This document shows, piece by piece, positions 1 through 8,455 of a DNA stretch of 64,000 nucleotides. The notes under the pieces are model-generated. The model saw nothing but the letters and a program-made list of their open reading frames with translations, had not been told where the DNA came from and searched no databases. Each line of letters opens with the position of its first letter. Positions within the stretch are counted from its first letter, which is position 1. Source of the DNA: Candidatus Thioglobus sp. (lineage in GTDB: Bacteria > Pseudomonadota > Gammaproteobacteria > PS1 > Pseudothioglobaceae); contig DUCF01000036.1 in NCBI GenBank assembly GCA_012959965.1, positions 47,050-111,049 on the forward strand, given 5' to 3'. Both the position numbers and the translations under genes were made by a program.

Positions 1-254
1 GCCTCTTTTCTAAGCGGGATTAGGGCTCGGTATTCGGGCGAAGAGTGCCAGCCATTTACCGACTCTTTATCAGGAAATTTTATTACCACTGTGTCATTGT
101 GCTTGTGACTTCCTGAAAGCACTGAGATCATCCTCCCTCTAAACACCAACACGCCATTCCACGGCTCTATAGTTGCAGGAACACTCCGACGATATTCAGA
201 CCATTTTTCTGCATTTTTTACAGTTATGTGCCCAATTACGTATGCCTCTGCCAT
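1..254 (-). CDS. DUF1330 family protein (N-terminal part, truncated by window edge)
   Basis: Reverse strand translates from ATG at 254 as MAEAYVIGHITVKNAEKWSEYRRSVPATIEPWNGVLVFRGR...VVIKFPDKESVNGWHSSPEYRALIPLRKE, open to the window edge; resembles DUF1330. Confidence 0.75.
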   Translation of the reverse strand, partial: MAEAYVIGHITVKNAEKWSEYRRSVPATIEPWNGVLVFRGRMISVLSGSHKHNDTVVIKFPDKESVNGWHSSPEYRALIPLRKE

Positions 255-358
255 AAAATAAGTTTACCTAATTTATAATTGCTTTTGTATTTGTCATACC
301 AGCTTATTCTATGAATTGCTAAATATTTCACTCTAAGAGAAACACGCACAAATAAACG
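253..358 (+). repeat. Copy A of a dispersed ~100-bp repeat: decayed promoter plus first ~14 codons of a ygjP-like gene
   Basis: AGTTTACCTAATTTATAATTG...ATGAATTGCTAAATATTTCACTCTAAGAGAAACACG aligns without gaps to 7322 onward; TATAAT-to-ATG distance is 37 nt in all three copies. Reads MNC*IFHSKRNTHK*. Confidence 0.8.
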
Positions 359-392
359 AGTAACATCCATTTTTTTAGGGGGTACCGCAATT

Positions 393-1493
393 ATGGAAGA
401 GCATGGCACTGTTAAAGGGGGTATTTACGAAACTCTTCCCACTACACACTATTTCGACTCTGCCATTTTTGAACGTGAAAAAACGCGTATCTTTCACCGT
501 TGCTGGCAGCTCGCAGGCCACGTTAGTGATATACCAAATCAAGGTGATTTTTTTGTTGCCGACATTTCTGGCAAATCGATTGTAGTACTGCGTGGAAAGG
601 ATGACATTGTTCGCGGTTTTTATAATGTCTGTATTCACCGTGGCCATGAATTGCTTACGGGAAAAGGCTGTGTAAATCACATTATCTGCCCCTATCATGC
701 TTGGATGTATGACACCACCGGCCAGCTGCAAAATGTACCCAATGGCGATGCCTTCCCAGGGTTAGATGTTACAGGCCACAGCCTAAACCAAGTGAATCTG
801 AATACCTTCATGGGTCTGATTTTGATTAACCTCGATAAAAATACAATTCCTTTTGAAGAGTTTGCAGGTGATGCGGCTAATGAAATTCGGGAGCGCGTAC
901 CCAACCTAGAGTCCTATGTGCATGTGGAACGCACTGAGCGTAATTCGCCAGCGAACTGGAAAATCGAAGCGGAAAATTTCAACGATTGTTATCACTGCCC
1001 AGTGATACATAGAACACTCACCTCTGGCGTGGTTGATCCCACAAAATACCGCACACGCAAGCGTCCATATGGCATTCTCCATGAAAGTCCAGTGCGCCCT
1101 GACGAGCAGAAGTCATTTGACTATATGGCTGATGCTAACCGTAAAACCGATAAGTTTATTACTTGGTGGTTCTGGCCGTTCTTTGTTGTGCAAGTTTATC
1201 CGGGTGGTTATGTAAATACTTGCAGGTGGAAGCCCATTTCGCTGAACGAAACCAAGGTTGAAGTGGATTGGTGGATGCCATCCAAGACCCTTAGCCCGGT
1301 GGAGGCTGAACTTATCAAACAGCAACGCGAAACTACCTTTCATGAAGATGGGGAGGTGGTGAAATCTGTCCAAAGAGGGCTAGAATCTGGTGGACTCAAA
1401 AAAGGAATGGTGATGGTCGATGAAGCCTGCAGCTCCCTCTCAGAGCATCCTATAGTTGCCTTTCACGAGCATTACTTTGCAGCCATGGAGTAG
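393..1493 (+). CDS. Rieske-type aromatic ring-hydroxylating oxygenase alpha subunit
   Basis: Rieske C80-x-H82...C99-x2-H102 (CIHRGH/CPYH); mononuclear iron site NFNDCYHCPVIH; downstream ED...SVQRGL. Confidence 0.92.
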   Translation: MEEHGTVKGGIYETLPTTHYFDSAIFEREKTRIFHRCWQLAGHVSDIPNQGDFFVADISGKSIVVLRGKDDIVRGFYNVCIHRGHELLTGKGCVNHIICPYHAWMYDTTGQLQNVPNGDAFPGLDVTGHSLNQVNLNTFMGLILINLDKNTIPFEEFAGDAANEIRERVPNLESYVHVERTERNSPANWKIEAENFNDCYHCPVIHRTLTSGVVDPTKYRTRKRPYGILHESPVRPDEQKSFDYMADANRKTDKFITWWFWPFFVVQVYPGGYVNTCRWKPISLNETKVEVDWWMPSKTLSPVEAELIKQQRETTFHEDGEVVKSVQRGLESGGLKKGMVMVDEACSSLSEHPIVAFHEHYFAAME

Positions 1494-1540
1494 CACTAAT
1501 TGCGCGTAATCACAGTAGTTAGGGCTTGAAAAGCCGCCTT

Positions 1541-3073
1541 TTATTTTAAAGCTGCTAGTTTGCCTTTTTCTGGCTTTCCGCTAGATGTTCGTGGCATTTC
1601 CTCAAGAAAAACTATATGCTTAGGCACCATGAAGCGCGCCATACACCCTTTACAATGCTGAATTAAATCCTCTTCAGTGACTTCAGTGCCATGTTTTCTA
1701 ACCACGAATAACTTAATATCTTCTTCGCCCATTTCACCGGGAATCCCGATAGCGGCGCAATCTTGTATGTCGTGGTGTGTCAACGCGCCCTCTTCGACCT
1801 CAAAAGCTGAAACCATCTCTCCTTTCACTCGGATGCGCTCACTGATTCGATGCATGAAATAAAAGTAACCTTGTTCATCCATGCGCCCAATATCACCGGT
1901 GTGAAACCAAAGATTACGCCAACTTTCTAGAGTACGTTCTGGCATATCAAAATAACCACTGGACATAACACCGGGTTCCAAAGGACGCACAACCATTTCA
2001 CCCGCTTGTCCCGGGGGCAACGGGTCATCATTTTCATCATGGATTTCAACTTCAAAATGCGGCAATACAATCCCGCCAGGTTCATCCCACTGAGGGGTTA
2101 CAACCCAGCCAGCATCTGTCGATCCATATCCACCACCGGGAATCAAGTGTAGATTAAAACGAGCATCGAAGTCTTTTTTTGGAACGGGCGCAGGTGTGCC
2201 CCAACATCGAGTAACTTTGTGATCTTTTTCCTCCGGACAAGGTGGGTGCGCCCATAACAGTTGTTGTACCGACCCAAGCATCATAAACCAAGTAACGCCG
2301 TATTTTTTGACTTCAGGCCAAAAATTGGAAACACTAAAACGTTGTCGCATAACAACACGTCCGCCCGTCATCATAGTTGGCAACACATCATAATAAGCAG
2401 GGCCGATATGGGAGAGAGGATAAATACAATACACGCAATCCTCTGCAGTCACCCTATACGGTTCAATCATATTTTCGGCGGTTCTCACAGCGTAACGATG
2501 AGACAATAGGCAGCCTTTAGATACGCCGGTGGTGCCAGATGTAAATAGAATTGTTGCAATATCCGTATCTTTGGCGGGTGAGGCGATATGATCTTCACAG
2601 CTTGACAGAATCTCTTCAAAGCGAACAACCTCAAGCTCGGGGAACAGGCTACGCGCCTCATCCACCCCATCAAGCATAATCAATGTCTGTACGCTCGGAA
2701 TCAAATCACGAATCTGATCTAAGGCGCCAAGTTGTTGGCTAGACGTAAATAATAACTTCGTTCCTGTTTGGTCGATCATTCGCGCCAGTGGCATATCCCG
2801 CATGGCAGGATTGATGGAAACCTCTATCGCATTCACTTTTTTCAAAGCGTAAGAAATAGCAAGATACTCTGCACTGTTTTCCAGAAAAATATCAACGTAG
2901 GACAGCGCATCACTGTAATTTTCCAGCAACCCATGAGCCACACGATTCGTTAAGACCTCGAACTCACGATAAGTCAGTGTTTCGCCCGTCTCGGCGATAA
3001 TTAGGAAGGGTCGATCACCAAATTTTTCTGCACATTCGTGCAGGAGATCTCCCAATGTGATTCGCAACGCCAT
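1541..3073 (-). CDS. AMP-dependent acyl-CoA synthetase/ligase, CaiC (crotonobetaine/carnitine-CoA ligase)-like
   Basis: AMP-binding P-loop ILFTSGTTGVSKGC, GYGSTDAG, LWFHTGDIGRMDEQGYFYFMHR and C-terminal PRTSSGKPEKGK. Confidence 0.88.
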   Translation of the reverse strand: MALRITLGDLLHECAEKFGDRPFLIIAETGETLTYREFEVLTNRVAHGLLENYSDALSYVDIFLENSAEYLAISYALKKVNAIEVSINPAMRDMPLARMIDQTGTKLLFTSSQQLGALDQIRDLIPSVQTLIMLDGVDEARSLFPELEVVRFEEILSSCEDHIASPAKDTDIATILFTSGTTGVSKGCLLSHRYAVRTAENMIEPYRVTAEDCVYCIYPLSHIGPAYYDVLPTMMTGGRVVMRQRFSVSNFWPEVKKYGVTWFMMLGSVQQLLWAHPPCPEEKDHKVTRCWGTPAPVPKKDFDARFNLHLIPGGGYGSTDAGWVVTPQWDEPGGIVLPHFEVEIHDENDDPLPPGQAGEMVVRPLEPGVMSSGYFDMPERTLESWRNLWFHTGDIGRMDEQGYFYFMHRISERIRVKGEMVSAFEVEEGALTHHDIQDCAAIGIPGEMGEEDIKLFVVRKHGTEVTEEDLIQHCKGCMARFMVPKHIVFLEEMPRTSSGKPEKGKLAALK

Positions 3074-3240
3074 GATATCCCCCTTGATAATTCAGCTGCT
3101 ATGAATTTTTAGCCGAATTCTACAGAAGTTTTTCAGAATATTTTCACTTTTTTAAACGTAAGCTACAATAGCATTGCACTTAACTTTTGAATTCGAAGCG
3201 AACTCTCTATTCTTCTTATTAGATCTTATTACAACTCTCT

Positions 3241-3858
3241 TTACTCCAAGTCTAGCTCCGGATATAGACGGTAAGTATCGGGATCAGTATTGCCGGACCA
3301 TCGCCAAAGAGCCACCAGTGGGTGTTCGAGGGTTTTGAAAGCATGGAGCATTTCTGATGGATGGTGAATAACACCACCGACGCCATGACGGGTCGTCTTA
3401 TCCCCTTGGGTCCAGTAACCAACGCCTTCTATCATGACGTATGTCTCCACGGCTTCATGATTATGCAATGGGTAATAAGTATTTGGTCGCTGCACAAACA
3501 AACCTGCACGTAAGGTCGAATGCTCGACCAAGCAACCAGGCCCCATCAGAGAGTTTGAAGTAAATGCATCGGATACGTCGGTCGGCACTTGCTCATCCAA
3601 GAAGCCACCAGTAGCATCCCATTGTAGGAACTTCTGGCACCCTCTAGCCGCAGCTGCGCAAGGATGATTGGCATTTTTAAGCGCACTAACCACAAAATGA
3701 TCGTATTTATAAGGCGTTGCCGGAACGGCTATCACTTTACCAGCGGCACGGCGCAAAACATCCGCTGTTTCACCCCCTGCTTCGCAGCCGTCGCCCTCAA
3801 AAAGGCTAGCCATTTCTAACAGGAGTGCTTCAAAACATTTTTCAGGTGATGCTGTCAT
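3241..3858 (-). CDS. Cupin protein resembling dimethylsulfoniopropionate (DMSP) lyases of the DddL/DddQ/DddK type
   Basis: PLHNHEAVETYVMIEG gives H132-x-H134-x3-E138-x-Y140, with H172 in HHPSEMLHAF 34 residues after E138; YPLHNH...VALWRWSG context fits the family. Confidence 0.72.
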   Translation of the reverse strand: MTASPEKCFEALLLEMASLFEGDGCEAGGETADVLRRAAGKVIAVPATPYKYDHFVVSALKNANHPCAAAARGCQKFLQWDATGGFLDEQVPTDVSDAFTSNSLMGPGCLVEHSTLRAGLFVQRPNTYYPLHNHEAVETYVMIEGVGYWTQGDKTTRHGVGGVIHHPSEMLHAFKTLEHPLVALWRWSGNTDPDTYRLYPELDLE

Positions 3859-3986
3859 ACAATATACCTCGATACTTCCAGTGCAGCCAAGAAAAGCAAA
3901 TACCTCTCATCGTCAATATTTGCTTGTCAATGAAAGATTACACTGGGAATTAAAATAAATTACTCACTCTCTGACTCCATCATGTT

Positions 3987-5240
3987 TCATCTGGAGTACT
4001 TCATATACCAATTACAAAACTGAGTGCAATGGCGCTCATCATCAGAAAAAGGGCCGGGACGATAGTGTGCAGAATAAGCCCCTTGTGTCATGGATCGACA
4101 AAGCGCAACATCTTCAGAATTGGTCACTTTCCATACACTGGTTAAATGCTCTTTCTCATAATCCACCCCCTCCACAGCATCTTTATGCACTATCCAACTA
4201 GTATAGAGAATGCATTTATGCTCATCTATAGGGAGTACCCAGTTTGTTGCAATATGATCACTGGTGAAATGCACCCAAGCATTTGGATTAAGCCAAAATG
4301 AGAGCGTTCCTTCGTCATATTCTTTATGCGGACCAATCAGCATTGCACTGCAAGGCTTACCGTCAAAGCTGGTCGACTTAAAGCCTTCCTTCATCGGGTA
4401 TCTAGCTATGCGACAACAATCATGCTCGTCAAAAGCCTTCTCCTTCCACAACAGCCCTTTGTCATCCCATCTTTCACTTGCTTTGCTAAACGCTGCCATA
4501 TAGGAAGGCTCTCGGCCACCGTTAAAGCTGCTGTCGCTGAACAATTTAAGCAAGCCCTTGTGATTCATTTGACAATGGCAACACTCACGATTATTAATCA
4601 TAACCGTTAACCAGTTGGCATCCAAAACTTCGCGTTCGTGATACGCCAGTTTATAGCCCTCTTTATCTAGATGAAAAGGACCAACGTAAGGGTCTAGCAA
4701 CTCTCTCATGCCTTGAATATCTTCATCAGGCGCACCTTCTCCTAAAGACATAAACAACATGCCCGCAACTTCTTCAAGTTTAATATTATCAAGGCTGGAT
4801 GCTTTACCTGCATCGGAGCATACAAACTCATCGGACATTCTTGGTGCATGATAAAGACTGCCGTCGTCAAGGTTGTAAGTCCACTGGTGATTTGGACACA
4901 TTATTTTGGCGGGGCATTTGCCCACATTTTCAGTTACCAAATGTGCGCTTTGATGAGCGCAACGATTAACCATGCAACGGATTACGCCATCCGTCCCGTG
5001 TATCAAAAAATAAGAGTTTTCAAATAAACGGAAAGATAAATAACTTCCCGTATCTGGAACATCTCCTCGTGTGCCAACAAAACACCATTTATTGTGAAAT
5101 AAGCGCTTCATTCTGGCTTTATCAAACAACACCTCGCGCGGAAAGGAGTAACCCTCCTGATATGAATCTTGGTGCAAAGCCCCTTGTACACTGCAGTGCT
5201 CGCCTACAACTTGATCTGACATAATAACCTTTTTTGACAT
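3987..5240 (-). CDS. Rieske-type oxygenase alpha subunit (second paralogue)
   Basis: CAHQSAH...CPNHQW Rieske motif; NNRECCHCQMNH mononuclear iron motif; SEDVALCRSMTQG near the C-terminus. Confidence 0.88.
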   Translation of the reverse strand: MSKKVIMSDQVVGEHCSVQGALHQDSYQEGYSFPREVLFDKARMKRLFHNKWCFVGTRGDVPDTGSYLSFRLFENSYFLIHGTDGVIRCMVNRCAHQSAHLVTENVGKCPAKIMCPNHQWTYNLDDGSLYHAPRMSDEFVCSDAGKASSLDNIKLEEVAGMLFMSLGEGAPDEDIQGMRELLDPYVGPFHLDKEGYKLAYHEREVLDANWLTVMINNRECCHCQMNHKGLLKLFSDSSFNGGREPSYMAAFSKASERWDDKGLLWKEKAFDEHDCCRIARYPMKEGFKSTSFDGKPCSAMLIGPHKEYDEGTLSFWLNPNAWVHFTSDHIATNWVLPIDEHKCILYTSWIVHKDAVEGVDYEKEHLTSVWKVTNSEDVALCRSMTQGAYSAHYRPGPFSDDERHCTQFCNWYMKYSR

Positions 5241-5309
5241 TGTCTATCTATGAATGAATTCGCCGACATTGTAATTGAATATAAACCGTAGGTGTTATAT
5301 GATTAATAC

Positions 5310-5403
5310 CCCTAAATCTATAATTCACTTCGTAGTTGTTATATAGCCTTATTCTATGAACTATCCAATCATTCACTCTAAGATAATTACGCTTAAATAA
5401 ACG
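5310..5403 (+). repeat. Copy B of the dispersed repeat: decayed ygjP-like 5' segment
   Basis: CCTAAATCTATAATT...TTATTCTATGAACTATCCAATCATTCACTCTAAG...ACGCTTAAATAAACG; from ATG at 5356 reads MNYPIIHSKIITLK*; shares the AAATAAACG end with copy A. Confidence 0.78.
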
Positions 5404-5449
5404 GTTTGTGCCTCCTTTTGGCAAGAAAATCTTTAAATTATTGATTTAT

Positions 5450-6577
5450 TTAGATGTCTTTCAATGAGTCAATAATCAATGATTGAAAATGATGAACCCC
5501 GTGTTCGCTAAGATGTGTTCTGTCCTTGTCAACGACAAACCTTCCTTGATTATATGCCAAAGAATTAAGGCCTTTTTGCACACTTTCACATAGGCCAATA
5601 TCTTCCGGCTGTAGCACCTCATCTAAATACTTAATAGCCTCAGCAGAGGATTGATTTGGCTCTTCGCCCAAACCATGCCAATCTAATGTTTCTATGCAGT
5701 TATCAATACCGTCAGGATGCATTTGGAGCATACTAATATTGGACTCGCCTGGCATCACCCAAATTGTTAGATTAGGCCAAACAAACCATGCAGCATAGCC
5801 AAAAGTTTGCCCACCCTCAAAGTGATAAGCGGCACTGCTCTGATTGCTCGGTTTGTGTGAAATATGACTGGAGTAAAGCTTATAAGTTTTCGTTTCATAA
5901 CTTGGCATATCAACTAAATCAACAAAATCGTGGTGTGCTGGGTGACAATGATAGCACTCTAGAAAGTTATCTATTAACACCTTCCAATTGGCTTTGACAC
6001 TGTAATTGGTCTGGAACTGACATTGCACTTTATCCACATCGGGTGTGTACGATAGAATTTCCTCAGATAGGCCGTCATACAATTCTGTCATAGGCTTTGC
6101 GTCTAAATCAAGATTTACAAACAAAAAGCCTAAAAAGCTCTCCACCAAGACAGGTTTCAGATTGAAATAGGATGAATCAAAATCCTCCATGTCTTGAGTG
6201 TTTCTTGCACCTAAGAATTCTCCCTTATTACTATAACACCAAGCGTGGTACGGACAAACAATTGCTGGCGTATTGCCACTACCAGTCAACAACTGGTGTC
6301 CTCGATGAGCGCATACGTTATAAAAACCTCGAATCTCTGAATCGGATTCTTTAATAAGTACAATTTCTTGGCCATGAATAGAGCAGCAATAATAATCACC
6401 AGATTTGGATAAGTGTGATTGATGCGCAACATAAATCCAGTTACTCCAAAAAATATCCTTCTTTTCTTTGTCGGCAATTAGTGGGTCAATGTAGTATCGT
6501 GCAGCCATTGTGTAAGATTGAATCGGGTCGTTAGAAAATGGCATTTCCATAGGTTTTAACTCAATTGTGCTAGACAT
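5450..6577 (-). CDS. Rieske-type oxygenase alpha subunit (third paralogue; carnitine/betaine monooxygenase-like)
   Basis: CAHRGHQLLTGSGNTPAIVCPYHAW Rieske motif; DNFLECYHCHPAH iron site with Glu at the bridging position; PEDIGLCESVQKGL. Confidence 0.92.
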   Translation of the reverse strand: MSSTIELKPMEMPFSNDPIQSYTMAARYYIDPLIADKEKKDIFWSNWIYVAHQSHLSKSGDYYCCSIHGQEIVLIKESDSEIRGFYNVCAHRGHQLLTGSGNTPAIVCPYHAWCYSNKGEFLGARNTQDMEDFDSSYFNLKPVLVESFLGFLFVNLDLDAKPMTELYDGLSEEILSYTPDVDKVQCQFQTNYSVKANWKVLIDNFLECYHCHPAHHDFVDLVDMPSYETKTYKLYSSHISHKPSNQSSAAYHFEGGQTFGYAAWFVWPNLTIWVMPGESNISMLQMHPDGIDNCIETLDWHGLGEEPNQSSAEAIKYLDEVLQPEDIGLCESVQKGLNSLAYNQGRFVVDKDRTHLSEHGVHHFQSLIIDSLKDI

Positions 6578-6610
6578 ATTTACTCCTATTAGTTAATTTT
6601 CATAGTTGAA

Positions 6611-6639
6611 AGTTTACTGTTGAAGTATAATGTTGTCAA
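6611..6639 (-). promoter_or_regulatory. Sigma70-like promoter for the 5450..6577 Rieske gene
   Basis: On the minus strand TTGACA (6639-6634), 17-nt spacer, TAAACT (6616-6611); three TTCAAC repeats bracket it (6605-6610, 6619-6624, 6641-6646). Confidence 0.55.
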
Positions 6640-6662
6640 GGTTGAAAATCAATTATTAATTT

Positions 6663-7250
6663 ATGGCAAGACCATCAGTAAAAAAAGAGCGTCACAAAGT
6701 TATCATGCTTGCATTTGCACAATGCATCGCTGAAAAGGGTTTGGATGCTACAAGTTTGGACGATATAGCTCGAAAAGTTCAAATGCATAGAAGTCTTGTG
6801 CGTCACTTCTCTGGTAACCGTGCCGATCTAATATGCCAAGTTACTGACTTTATCTCTAGCGAATTCGAGAGCATGTGGGTGGCACAAAAAGACCAAAACA
6901 AAGACGATAAAAGCGATGAGTGGCTACTGAAAACTCTCTTCAAAAACACTCCGGATAAAGAATACCAAGAACTTCTACCTGCTTTCTACTCACTTCTAGC
7001 TGTCGCTCATCGATATCCAGTGGTTAGTGAAAGATTAAAGCAGTGTTTTAATTTTTACGTTGATGGAATAACCAATGAGCTTGTATTACGGCACCCACTT
7101 TCAACTGAAGAAGAGTGTAGAGAAATATCCACAGGTGTGGTCGGAATATATTTTAACTGGGACAGCTTAAGAGGCTTGAATCTGGGTCAAGGAGTATCAA
7201 GTATCAACAGGAGAATTGTCAGAAAATTAATATCGATTCTTGATACCTAG
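6663..7250 (+). CDS. TetR/AcrR family transcriptional regulator
   Basis: N-terminal HTH: AFAQCIAEKGLDATSLDDIARKVQMHRSLVRHFSGNRADL; divergent from the Rieske gene. Confidence 0.85.
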   Translation: MARPSVKKERHKVIMLAFAQCIAEKGLDATSLDDIARKVQMHRSLVRHFSGNRADLICQVTDFISSEFESMWVAQKDQNKDDKSDEWLLKTLFKNTPDKEYQELLPAFYSLLAVAHRYPVVSERLKQCFNFYVDGITNELVLRHPLSTEEECREISTGVVGIYFNWDSLRGLNLGQGVSSINRRIVRKLISILDT

Positions 7251-7314
7251 AGAACCCATGTGACACACATTTACTTATCTAACAAGATTACATTTTCACC
7301 TGCCTTTCTATTTA

Positions 7315-7410
7315 ATAAAATAGTTTACTTAATTTATAATTGATTGCGTCCCTGTCACACAATCCTGATTTATGAATTATCAAATCGTTCGCTCTAAACG
7401 CAAAACATTG
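7315..7410 (+). repeat. Copy C of the dispersed repeat: promoter and 5' end of the intact ygjP-like gene
   Basis: AGTTTACTTAATTTATAATTG at 7322 and ATGAATTATCAAATCGTTCGCTCTAAACGC at 7372; about 57/80 identical to copy A without gaps. Confidence 0.8.
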
Positions 7411-8028
7411 AGCTTACAAATCAATCAAGAGGCGAAACTGGTCATTCGTGCACCACAACGCCTCTCGGAAAAGGACATTCAAGAATTTGTTATTGAAAAA
7501 TCAAGCTGGATTGAGAGAAAACAACAGCAAGTCAAATCTCAACTTTGCGAAAAGTACCAGTTTGAAGAGGAGGAGATGTTTCTCTATTTAGGCAATAATT
7601 ACCCTTTAACCATTGCTAGAGATAAATACGCTCTTTCATTTAATGGTGAAGCCTTTGAATTAGGCACTGATCACGGCGAAGCGTCGGCTATTTTTAAGGG
7701 GTGGTACAAGCAAAAATTTAGAGAGATTGCACTACCTCGAATTGACTACTTTGCCAATCGACACAATCTTAAATTTAATGATGTTCGACTTAAGGCGCAA
7801 AAAACCCTATGGGGCTCTTGCTCAAACAATAACAATTTAAATTTTAATTACTTACTGATAATGGCACCAATGAACGTCATTGATTACGTCATTGTTCATG
7901 AGTTGTCACATACGATTCACAAGAATCATTCGAGTGATTTTTGGAGACTGGTTGAAGCCATTCTGCCAGAATATAAATCGGCAAAGAAGTGGCTAAAAGA
8001 TAATGGCCACAAACTGAAACGTCTGTAG
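7372..8028 (+). CDS. YgjP-like (DUF45) metallopeptidase domain protein
   Basis: HELSHTIHKNHSSDFW zinc motif; KTLWGSCSNNNNLNFNYLLIMAP typical of the family. Confidence 0.88.
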   Translation: MNYQIVRSKRKTLSLQINQEAKLVIRAPQRLSEKDIQEFVIEKSSWIERKQQQVKSQLCEKYQFEEEEMFLYLGNNYPLTIARDKYALSFNGEAFELGTDHGEASAIFKGWYKQKFREIALPRIDYFANRHNLKFNDVRLKAQKTLWGSCSNNNNLNFNYLLIMAPMNVIDYVIVHELSHTIHKNHSSDFWRLVEAILPEYKSAKKWLKDNGHKLKRL

Positions 8029-8071
8029 CCCTTATCTAGGGCTCATTGTTAAGGACAATAAGCGAAAGTAT

Positions 8072-8398
8072 TTATGCGTTAAACTTCTCGACAGCCTCTG
8101 CCATTGCTGCTTTCAATGTGCCCATCTCGGCCATTTCGATAATAATATCACCACCACCAACAAGCTCTGAATTGAAGTAAATTTGCGGGAAAGTTGGCCA
8201 ATCGGCAAACTCTGGGAGATGCTGGAAAACTTCTTGATCTTCAAAGATGTTCACAAAGGCGAATTCAACTTCAGTTTCAGCTAACGTTTGTGATGCTCGC
8301 GCTGAGAAACCACACTGTGGAAACTGTGGTGTTCCTTTCATATAGATCACGATAGGTGAACTGTCCACTTGTTTTTGAATTTTTTCTAATACGTTCAT
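8072..8398 (-). CDS. grxD: Monothiol glutaredoxin, Grx4 family
   Basis: IVIYMKGTPQFPQCGFSARA with CGFS active site; FATWPTFPQIYF-like segment DWPTFPQIYFNSELVGG. Confidence 0.95.
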   Translation of the reverse strand: MNVLEKIQKQVDSSPIVIYMKGTPQFPQCGFSARASQTLAETEVEFAFVNIFEDQEVFQHLPEFADWPTFPQIYFNSELVGGGDIIIEMAEMGTLKAAMAEAVEKFNA

Positions 8399-8455
8399 TT
8401 TTTACTCCAAATATTTATTGCCGACTATTTCAGTCTAGTATTTAACCAATAGCCA

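Noticed and set aside
375-731. 118-aa minus-strand ORF (and 695..904, 1113..1373) opposite the first Rieske gene
   Set aside because: Antisense shadow ORFs of a confident conserved CDS; no recognisable domains.
8027-8043. AGCCCT-N5-AGGGCT stem between ygjP-like gene and grxD
   Set aside because: Short stem without U-tract; too weak to call a terminator.
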